In this document: positions 45,773 to 55,915 of the stretch, in pieces
How the letters are laid out: every line of letters begins with the position of its first letter
Position numbering within the stretch: the stretch's first letter is position 1
From: Dipteronia dyeriana
Taxonomy: Eukaryota; Streptophyta; Magnoliopsida; Sapindales; Sapindaceae
DNA length: 64,000 nucleotides
Reading direction: 5' to 3'
Assembly (NCBI GenBank): GCA_032871835.1
Contig: CM065295.1
Location: forward strand, 22,764,501-22,828,500
Made by a program: the position numbers and the translations under genes
The notes under the pieces: model-generated
Database searches by the model: none
What the model was told of the DNA's origin: nothing
Seen by the model: the letters and a program-made list of their open reading frames with translations, nothing else

Positions 45773-47352
45773 TATTGGGGTTTATGCCCTAAAGATGTAA
45801 TTTGTAAATGGATTTATTAAATAAATAAAAGGAAAAGTTCAATACATTCTTGTTATGTTGTTTATTACATAACTTGTGGATAAATTTAACATCCAAGATT
45901 GCCGGATGTAATCTTGAACTGTGTATATGAGTGTCATATGCGGATGGATACAGTAAGAGACGTACAATCTAAAGAGTCCATAGATATCAAATAAAGCTGG
46001 GTACTTTATTTGTGGTTAATCTATAGTTGCGGTTCATTTCGTAATGTACGGTGATTCTATCCTGAATCATTCATATGGAGATATGAGAATGGAGGCACCT
46101 TGTATGATGTGATCATTTAGGACTGAGCCATGATCTATATGAATCTCTCACCAAGATCCGTTTATCGATGAGATTCATATATATCAACTAATGATGGCTA
46201 TATGTGGGTGATCTTAATCCTGAGTAACTTATCGACTCCTTCAGGTTAGATCGTGGTCTTTGATATACCATGTGTGAGGTTGGATGCAGTTCCCGATCAA
46301 TATGCTCCGTATGTTGGGATTGCGATTTGGCTTGTGGTTGGATACACAATAGTGGAATCCACTCTTTCTTGTGAGAAGTAGATGGTAGTTCCCTTAAGGG
46401 TTGATTCGGGGCTTGGACAATATGAGCACTCTCCTAATTCCGTAAGGAAATAGGATTTATTGTCCATTAGAAAATCAATGGTACTTAAAGGATATATGTA
46501 ATTAGAGGGGTATAACGAACATTATGACCCATCTCTAATTATGAACTACTGTGGAGGATCACACCATATGTAATAGCTATATCGATGGACACCGAGTTGT
46601 ATCGGTCTGTGTAAAAGCGTTTACAGTTGAGAGAGTACAGATTCGGGTTTTTAGTGGAATAACACTGGAGTTAATAATCAAGGAATATTAATTAAAGAGT
46701 TTAATTAATGATTACGAGGATTATTGGAGTTCAAAATACTGTGGGTCTATAAGGTCCCCTTACTAGCTCGATTGATTTAGGTAACAAAGGTCATAGTTAA
46801 TTAATTGGATTGTCCAATTAATTGTGTTATAAAAGTGACACATATATATTCGGAAATTAATTGAATAATGAGATTATTTAATTAATGAATGTTAATAGTT
46901 AAATTAATTAAATAATTAGATTATTTAATTATATTGATAATTATGAATTATTAATTAACTATTAATTGGAGGATGTTAGTTGATATATGGATTTAGGTGA
47001 AAATAAAATAATATGTTTATTTTTATCTTACTAAATCATTTATCTAAGTATTTGAATTTAAGTTTAAATTTAAAATACTTATTATCACTTTTAATATGTT
47101 AGATATATTTGAAAATAATAATTAAAAGATATATATCAATTAATAACACAAGAGATTGTATTGGATGTAAATTGATGGGTACATAAAATAATAGTCAAAA
47201 AAAGAATTTACGTAGCATGCAAATACTTAATACATATACGATATATATACATAGAAACGAAGCAGTGCGTTGAAATAAAAGAGATATATGGTGATATGCG
47301 AGAGCTGCAGATACATATATATTTTGGTGAAGCCGTGAAAAGTGTGAGCAGC

Positions 47353-47396
<44 letters not shown>

Positions 47397-47452
47397 AAAG
47401 CGAGTGCAGCAGAGTTAGGATATATATTCGTTAAAATATAAAGCAGTTCATA

Positions 47453-47500
<48 letters not shown>

Positions 47501-47937
47501 TGATGCAGGCGTGTGTGATATATAGATATGAAACCACATATGTCAATATATGTTCCGTATAAGATGCAATTCATGTGTGCGTAAAATCAATACACCAAAT
47601 TAAAAAGAAAGGGTTTCTTTAAATTTTCTCTACATCCTCCATTCAAGTTCCTGAGACCGTGACACACACACACATGCAGTTACCAGTCCCGGGAGATAGC
47701 GAGGAAGATCAAGTGGTTCAGACAGGAGCACATCGAAAAGTGAAGGGGCCTCCAAACGTTGGTAAGTATATCTTTTTCTAATTATATTGATTACAATTTT
47801 CTGTGTAAACATATTGTATGTATTGGTTCCGAAAAATAATTACGATCCAAAGTTCACTGGTCCCATATACAGATATGATATGTATAAAAATTTTAAAACC
47901 AAGTTCCGTTGCGTGACAGGTGAACGGGGTTTCAACA
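45773..47937 (+). repeat. 5' LTR of copia B
   Basis: Starts TATTGGGGTTTATGCCC (the canonical TG is changed to TA; the 3' LTR has TGTTGGGG) and ends TTTCAACA. At 2165 bp it is long for a copia LTR. By eye about 13 differences occur in the first 230 aligned bases against the 3' LTR. It contains two (TA)n tracts (about 47356-47392 and 47456-47498). A candidate splice donor, CGTTG|GTAAGTA, is at 47762. Confidence 0.9.
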
Positions 47938-47955
47938 ATTGTTATCAGAGCCAAT
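47938..47955 (+). promoter_or_regulatory. Primer binding site of copia B
   Basis: ATTGTTATCAGAGCC follows the 5' LTR at once. It matches the plant initiator-Met tRNA type PBS (TGGTATCAGAGC) with one or two changes. Confidence 0.75.
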
Positions 47956-49472
47956 TTATTTTCGGAACAGGAAATTGTTTTCGATGCTCCTGTATGTATG
48001 AATTGTGTAGGCACAATTTAAATTGATTGTATGTATATATATATTAATTTATAAAAACATGATTGATCGTTAATTATATGGTACTGTGGATTTAGGGTTT
48101 ATGGGTTGTATTATTATTATTATTATTTTGTTTATATTTTTTTTACTGTTATTGTATTGTATAAAAAAAAATGTAACCTATATTGAAGACCTGGAAAAAT
48201 CGCGAAGATGGATTCATGAGATGAATCGGAGTGACCTGAAAAGACTGGAAGATATCTGAAGTTACCAGAAGACCAAGGAATGCCTTGAGAAATTTTTGTA
48301 ATTTTAGATTCCAATTTTTAGGTTAAATAATCCACAGTACTCGGTCAATTTATGTATACTTTATATTATGTGATGATAAAAGCATTGTCATGCATACGTA
48401 TGTCATTTAGATTAGATGTGCCTACACAAATATATTTGATATGTCATACATGCATCATAGCCTGATATTTTATGTATTTTTTTTTAAATGTGATTAAAAT
48501 GGGCAATATACATAATTGACTATGAATAATGAGATTAGTTTTTTTAATGGTTAGAAAACTTGGTAATTCTCATTAATATTGATCTAGTTATTAAAGAGTT
48601 TAATAAGTTAGATTAATAGGGTCATTTATTGTAATTAGGATTAATATGATTAATTACCTAATAATAAATGAACCGAATAAAGTGTTAGAGTTTTAATAGT
48701 TAAAATTTGGTAAACACTAACAAAATAATCTAACCCTGATAAATAGTTTACAAAGGCTTAAATTATTCACTAATAGATTAAATTTTTAATTGTTTCATTA
48801 ATAATTTATTAGTTAATTAGAATTTGGTTATAATTAGTTAATGCGCTAGATAACTTGATTACAATTAGTCGTTTAATCCGGTAGAGTCTAGGTGCATTAA
48901 CGGTTAAAAGAAAACCCTCATTTTAAAATAGTGAATGGGAGAGGAATATATGACATATATATCTCGCGGTCTCTATCATTAGTTCAACACCGTGAGATCC
49001 GAGTAGGGCCTCGTGACGGTTTTGCTTTCGTCCTCCCTAAGGAGGGTTATCACAAAGGTCAATACCAATGTTGACTTCCTAACAGATAGGCTTTCTGAGG
49101 GTATTTCAGGATTGACCGACCCTAAGACGGCAATTCTCGAGTTCTGAAATGGTGGGTTACACTCACAAAGGTTTTGATTAAGTTTGTTAATTAAAAACCT
49201 GTCTGAATGAACGATGGTTGAATGATATGGAATAAGAGTTATTCTAGAATATCATTTGATTGAGAATGTCTCAGTCCAACATGCAAAGACTTGACCGACC
49301 CTAAGACGGCACTTCTTTGTGGTATGTTGGATTGTCGTGGTATAGTAACTAGTTTTAGGGTAGTTCTAGTTCGTTAAACATGTGCATGCATCATGTTTAA
49401 ATTTATGCCAAAGCACTCGCATTTGTTTTTAAACAAATGACTGAATGAATATTTTTATTTATTTCAGCAATA
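47956..49472 (+). other. Copia B untranslated leader with candidate 3' splice site
   Basis: About 1.5 kb without a conserved ORF between the PBS and gag. TTGACCGACCCTAAGACGGC occurs twice (49112 and 49291). TTTATTTATTTCAG ends at 49467, five bases before the gag ATG, and could pair with the LTR donor at 47762. Confidence 0.55.
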
Positions 49473-50051
49473 ATGTCTTCTGCATTACTTCGAATTCTCG
49501 CAAACGACAAATTAACTGGTGATAACTACACTAAGTGGAAACTTAACATTAATGCAATATTGGTCACCAAAGACCTCAAGTTTGTGCTTACGGAGGAATG
49601 TCCTCCAGCGCATGCTGCCAATGCCACACGAACTGTTCATGAGGCATACGAGCGATGGGTCTCATCTGATGAGAATGCCCGAACATATCTGTTGGCTTAT
49701 ATGACAGACGTGCTTGTCACAAAGAATGAAGCAATGACTTCAGCATTCGAAATCATGGAGTCATTGCAAGCCATGTTCGGGCAGCCCTCCAAGCAAACGC
49801 GACACGAAGCCATTCGTTATGCTATGCTCGCTCGCATGAAGGAAGGAACGTCAGTTCGGGAACATGTCCTGAGCATGATGTCCTACTTCAACACGGCAGA
49901 AGTCAACGGTGGGGCCATTGACGAACCCAGTCAAGTGAGCATCATACTGACAACTCTTTCGAAGAGTTTCGATCAGTTTAAGAGCAACTATGGGATGAAC
50001 AAGTTAAAGTTTAGTCTTATACAGTTGCTCAATGAGCTTGCTACCTTTTAG
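49473..50051 (+). pseudogene. Copia B gag
   Basis: 192 codons open from ATG to a TAG. The retrotransposon gag (UBN2-type) features are clear: LTGDNYTKWK, VLTEECPP, TDVLVTKN and the later LSKSFDQFKSNY. After the TAG (probably from CAG) the frame continues into a lysine-rich region (50120-50210, KKRKR, KHKHKK and KKKSKKSK), but no CCHC zinc knuckle is seen before the protease. Confidence 0.85.
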
Positions 50052-53000
50052 TCTTTAGTTAAGGACAATAAAGGAAAGACCGGTGAGGCAAATGTTGCTG
50101 AACCATCTTCCTTTTTAAATAATAAAAAGAGGAAGAGGTCTGCTGGGAAGGCGAAGGGTAAGCACAAACATAAGAAAGCCCAAAGCAAGAAGAAGTCCAA
50201 GAAAAGTAAATATGATTTACTTGTTCTTGAGTCGTGTTTAGTGGAAGGTGATTCTTCACCTTGGATAGTTGATTCGGGGGCCGTTAACCATGTTTGTTCT
50301 TCTTTACAATGGACTGATTATTGGACACAGCTAGAGAAGCAAGCCTTCTCAATGCGTGTGGGGTCAGAGGATGTCGTGTCAGCATGAGTTGTGGGCGTAA
50401 TTAGATTACATTTTTGTAATAATTATATATAGTTGGACAATGTATTTTATATTCCTGAATTTACACGGAATTTGATTTTAGTTTCTAAGTTGTTAGAATA
50501 AAAATATTCTATTTCTTTTAATAATAAGTCTGTTATTATTGAAAAAAATGGTCTGAATATTTGTTCAGGAATTAATGAAAACAATTTGTATGTGTTAAGA
50601 CCGTTAATACATACTACACTGCTTAACACCGAAATGTTTAAGGTTGAAAAACCAAAAACTAAACGACATAAGATTTATCTAGATAATGACACGTATCTCT
50701 GGCATCTAAGGCTTGGTCATATCAACCTTGATCGGATAGACAGACTAGTAAAAAGTGGACCTTTAAGTGAGTTAAAGGTTGACACCTTACCTGTATGCGA
50801 ATCTTGTCTGGAAGGTAAGATGACTAAGAGACCTTTTACTGGAAAGGGGCTAAGAGCTAAAGAACCGCTAGAGCTTATACATACAGACGTCTATGGACCA
50901 ATGAATGTTAAAGCGAGGGGTGGTTATGAGTATTATGTCACCTTTATAGATGACTACTCAAGATACGGATACGTTTACCTAATGCAACGAAAGTCGGAAA
51001 CATTTGAAAAGTTCAAAGAATTCCGAGCTGAAGTTGAGAATCACTTAGGTAGGACTATCAAGTCACTACGATCAGATCGTGGAGGTGAGTACCTTGACCA
51101 AGAGTTTAAAGACTTCATGGTCGAGCATGGGATAATTTCCCAACTCACAGCTCCCGGTACACCTCAGTAAAATGGTGTAGCGGAGAGGAGAAATAGAACC
51201 CTAATGGAAATGGTGAGATCTATGATTAGTTTCTCATATTACCAAATTCCTTCTGGGGATATGCGTTACAAACAGCGGCATACATTTTGAATGTAGTGCC
51301 ATCCAAATCTGTTCCTAAGACTCCCATAGAGTTGTGGAATGGTCGTAAAGCTAGTTTGCGACATTTCCGCATATGTTGGTGTCCAGCACACGTGCTGAAG
51401 AATAGAACTGGAAAGATAGACTCCAAATCTGTTGTCTGCCTATTTTTAGGATACTCCAACGAGACCAGAGGTGGACAGTTCTATAGTCCTGAAGATAACA
51501 AAGTATTTGTATCGACAAATGCAACATTTCTTGAGGACAATTACATTAGTGACCATAAACCTCGTTCAAAGATTGTATTAAATGAGTTGGAGCCTGGTGA
51601 GACTAGTGCTTCATCAACAAGAGTTGTTGTTCCACAAACATCTGAGAGTCAGATGGTTCCTGATCAGGATACACTACCACTTAGACGTAGTGAGAGGGTT
51701 GTGAGACAACCTGAACGCTATTTAGCTTTAGGTGAGGGACAATGTGTTGTCTCTGCTGATAGTGTTGATGATCCATTGACATTTAAGAATGCAATGGAAG
51801 ATCCTGATAAAGAGGAGTGGCTTAAAGCCATGAATCTCGAGATGGAGTCCATGTACTCTAACTCAGTCTAGGATCTTATAGACTTACCGGATGGGGTAAA
51901 ATCCATAGGGTGTAAGTGGATCTACAAGAGAAAGAGAGGAGTAGACGGGAAGGTAGAGACCTTCAAGGCAAGGCTAGTGGTCAAGGGTTATACCTAGAAA
52001 GAGGGGGTCGATTATGAAGAGACCTTCTCGCCAGTAGCCATGTTTAAGTCTATTAGGATTCTCTTATCCATTGCTGCCTATTTCAATTACTAAATTTGGC
52101 AAATGGATGTCAAGACTGCATTCTAGAATGGCAATCTTGATGAGAGAATCTATATGATGCAACCAGAGGGATTCCTGTCTCCAGATCAAGAGCAAAAGGT
52201 TTGCAAGCTGCAAAGGTTTGCAAGCTATAAAGGTCCATCTATGAGCTTAAGCAAGCATCTAGATCTTGGAACATCAGGTTTGATGATGTGATCAAAACCT
52301 ATGGCTTTGAGCAGAATGTCGATGACCCTTGTGTCTACAAGCGCATCATTGATAAGAAAGTAGTTTTCTTGGTCCTATACGTAGATGATATCCTACTCAT
52401 TGGGAATGATGTGGGAGTATTGTATGATGTAAAGGGCTGGTTGGCTAGCCAATTCCAAATGAAAGATTTGGGAGAGGCGAGTTATGTTCTTGGGATCCAG
52501 CTTATAAGGAATCGTAAGAACAAACTCATAGCACTATCTCAGGCATCATATTTTGACAAGATTCTTGTACGATTTTCGATGTAAAACTCTAAGAAAGGTA
52601 ATTTACCTTCCAGGCATGGAGTTCACTTGTCTAAGGAACAGTGTCCTAAGACACCTCAAGAAGTTGAAGATATGAGACGTGTTCCCTATGCATCAGCAGT
52701 AGGTAGTCTCATGTATGCTATGTTATGCACGAGACCGGACATCTGCTATGCAATGAGAGTAGTCAGAAGATACCAATCCAACCCAGGATTGGATCATTGG
52801 GTTGCTGTCAAGACAATTCTCAAGTATCTTCAGAGAACGAGAGTCTATATGCTAGTGTATTCCGGGCAGGATTTGATCCCATTAGAATACACGGATTCTG
52901 ATTTTCAATCAGACAGGGATTCTAGGAAATCCACGTCTGGATCAGTATTCACCCTGGGTGGTGGAGCCATTGTGTGGAGAAGTATCAAGCAATCTTGCAT

Positions 53001-53364
53001 TGTTGACTTCACCATGAAAGTCGAATATGTAGCCGCTTGTGAAGCTGCTAAAAAGACTGTTTGGCTCTGTAAGTTCTTGAGTGATCTGGAAGTTGTTCCA
53101 GACCTAGATAAGCCCATCACACTTTATTGTGATAACAATGGTGCTGCGGCTAATTCCAAAGAACCAATAAGCCACAAAATAGGGAAGCATATAGAGAGAA
53201 AGTATCATCTCATTAGAGATATAATGTAGAGAGGAAATGTGATCGTCACCAAGATAGCCTCACAAGACAATCATGTTGATCCATTTACGAAGACCTTACC
53301 GGCTAAAGTGTTTTCGGGTCACCTAGATGGTCTAGGGTTACGAGACATGCCTCACATGCTTTAG
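50052..53364 (+). pseudogene. Copia B pol (protease, integrase, reverse transcriptase, RNase H)
   Basis: Protease motif WIVDSGA at about 50262. GAG-pre-integrase and integrase at 50586-51250 (LWHLRLGH, then CESCLEGK, IDDYSRYG and SDRGGEY). Reverse transcriptase at about 51790-52580 with the catalytic VLYVDDILL intact near 52371-52397. RNase H near 52880-53220 (EYTDSDFQSD, YVAACEA). In-frame stops occur at about 50052, 50385, 51168, 51870, 51996, 52092, 52125, 52582 and 53227. A short tandem duplication at about 52196-52230 shifts the frame between RT blocks. Confidence 0.88.
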
Positions 53365-53378
53365 TGCAAGTGGGAGAT
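53365..53378 (+). promoter_or_regulatory. Polypurine tract of copia B
   Basis: GCAAGTGGGAGAT directly precedes the 3' LTR, as expected for the plus-strand primer of reverse transcription. Confidence 0.75.
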
Positions 53379-54966
53379 TGTTGGGGTTTATGCCCTAAAG
53401 AAGTAATTTGTAAATGGATTTATTAAATAAATAAAAGGAAAAGTTCAATACATTCTTATTATGTTGTTTATTATATAACTTGTGCATAAATTTAACATCC
53501 AAGATTGCCGGATGTAATCTTGAACTGTGTATATGAGTGTTATATACGGATGGATACAATAAGAGACGTGCAATCTAAAGAGTTATAGATGGCAAATAAA
53601 GCTGGGTACTTTATTTGTGGTTAATCTATAGTTGCGGTTCATTCCGTAATGTACGGTGATTCTATCCTGAACCATTCATATGGAGATATGAGAATGGAGG
53701 CACCTTGTATGATGTGATCATATAGGACTGGGCCATGATCTATATGAATCTCTCACCAAGATCCGTTTATCGATGAGATTCATATATATCAACTAATGAT
53801 GGCTATATGTGGGTGATCTTAATCCTAAGTGACTGATCGACTCCTTCAAGTTAGATCGTGGTCTTTGATATACCATGGGTGAGTTCGGATGCAGTTCCCG
53901 ATCAATATGCTCCGTATGTTGGGATTGCGATTTGGCTTGTGGCTAGGAAGATTTGTACACAATAGTGGAATCCACTCCTTCTTGTGAGAAGTAGATGGTA
54001 GTTCCCTTAAGGGTTGATTCGGGGCTTGAACAATATGAGCGCTATCCTGATTCCGTAAGGAAATAGGATTTATTGTCATTAGAGAATCAATGGTATTTAA
54101 AGGATATATGTATTTAGAGGGGTATAACGGCTATTATGACCCAGCTCTAATTATGAACTACTGTGGAGGATCACACCATATTTAATAGCTATATCGATGG
54201 ACACCGAGTTGTATCGGTCTGTGTAAAAGCGTTTACAGTTGAGAGAGTACAGCTTCAGATTTTTAGTGGAATAACACTGGAGTTAATAATCAAGGAATAT
54301 TAATTAAAGAGTTTAATTAATGATTGCGAGGATTATTGGAGCTCAAAATACTGTGGGTCCATAAGGTCCCCTTGCTAGCTCGATTGATTTAGGTAACAAG
54401 GGTCACAGTTAATTAATTGGATTGTCCAATTAATTGTGTTACAAAAGTGACAAGTATATATTCGGAAATTAATTGAATAATGAGATTATTTAATTAATGA
54501 ATGTTAATAGTTAAATTAATTAAATAATTAGATTATTTAATTATATTGATAATTATGAATTATTAATTAACTATTAATTGGAGGGTGTTAGTTGATATAT
54601 GGATTTAGGTGAAAATAAAATAATATGATTATTTTTATCTTACTAAATCATTTATCTAAGTATTTGAATTTAAGTTTAAATTTAAAATACTTATTATCAC
54701 TTTTAATATATTAGATATATTTAAAAATGATAATTAAAAGATTTATATCAATTAATAACACAAGAGATTATATTAGATGTAAATTGATGGATACATGAAA
54801 TAATAGTTAAAAGAAGAATTTACATAGGATGCTACAACTTAATACATATATGATATATATATATATATAAACGAAGCAATGCGTTGAAATAAAAGAGATA
54901 TATGGTGATATGCGAGAGTAGCAGATAAATATGTATTTTGGTGAAGCCGTGAAAAGCGTGAGCAAC

Positions 54967-55000
<34 letters not shown>

Positions 55001-55552
55001 TGTTAGCAGCAAATAGATATATATTTGTAAAGCGAGTGCAGCAGAGTTAAGATATATATTTGTGCAAAAAAGCGAGTGCAGCAGATTTATATATATATTC
55101 GTTAAAATATAAAGCAGTGCGTAAACAGATATATATATATATATATATATATATTGTGGTGATGCAGGCGTGTGTGATATATAGATATGAAACCACATAT
55201 GTCAATATATGTTCTGCATGAGATGCAATTCATGTGTGCGTAAAATCAATACACTAAATTGAGAAGAAAGAGTTTCTTCAAATTTTCTCTACATCCTCCA
55301 TTCAAGTTCCTGAGACCGTGAAGCGCCCACACGCAGTTACCAGTCCCGAGAGATAACGAGGAAGATCCAAACGTTGGTAAGTATATCTTCTTCTGATTAT
55401 ATTGATTACAATTTCCCGTGTATACATATTGTATGTATTGGTTCCGAAAAATAATTACGATCTAAAGTTCACTGGTCCCATATACAGATATGATCTATAT
55501 AAAAATTTTAAAACCAAGTTTCGCTGCGTGATCGGTGAATGGGGTTCCAACA
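53379..55552 (+). repeat. 3' LTR of copia B
   Basis: Starts TGTTGGGGTTTATGCCC and ends GGGGTTCCAACA, 2174 bp. Relative to the 5' LTR it lacks about 42 bp after GAGGAAGATC (about 55365), has a small insertion near 53945, and has differently sized (TA)n tracts (about 54968-54997 and 55128-55154). Confidence 0.9.
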
Positions 55553-55915
55553 TGTTCATCAAACCACATGTGTTTATACACCACAACAAAATGGCGTAGC
55601 ATAATGTAAGAATCGTCATCTCTTGGAAGTTGTTTGTGCCTCGTTATTTGAGCCCATATGCCCCATCATTTTTGGGGAGAGGCTCTTTGCTCCGTTGCTT
55701 ACCTCGTCGATATAACACCATCAAGTACTATTCAATATCAAACTCTTTTTCAGACATTTAACACACTTCTCACCATGCAGTTCATACCAAATCTCGAACC
55801 ACGTGTTTTTAGCTGTGTTGCTTATGTCCAGTTATATCCATACCAGTGTGGCAAGCTTGATCCGTGTGCACTACGCTGTGTCTTTAAGCGCATCAGACTC
55901 CACAGCATATGGAGG
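55553..55915 (+). pseudogene. Copia element A, 3' fragment of integrase
   Basis: The integrase reading frame that stopped at 45772 resumes here after the TGTTC duplication, with TPQQNGVA, then a stop and further integrase-type text to KCVF-like CALRCVF near 55866. It is cut off where minus-strand gypsy sequence begins near 55915. No reverse transcriptase or 3' LTR of copia A is present. Confidence 0.75.

Larger units (their letters stand above)
45773..55552 (+). mobile_element. Copia element B, full length (9.8 kb), nested in copia A
   Basis: A complete LTR retrotransposon: 5' LTR 45773-47937, primer binding site just after, gag from 49473, pol to about 53364, polypurine tract, 3' LTR 53379-55552. 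It is flanked by identical 5-mers TGTTC (45768-45772 and 55553-55557), the target duplication. Domain order protease - integrase - reverse transcriptase - RNase H defines Ty1/copia. Several stops and a frameshift make it non-autonomous now. Confidence 0.92.

Noticed and set aside
47195..47539. 114-codon ORF rich in Tyr and Ile
   Set aside because: It reads through (TA)n repeats in the copia B LTR; the 3' LTR equivalent differs in length and sequence.
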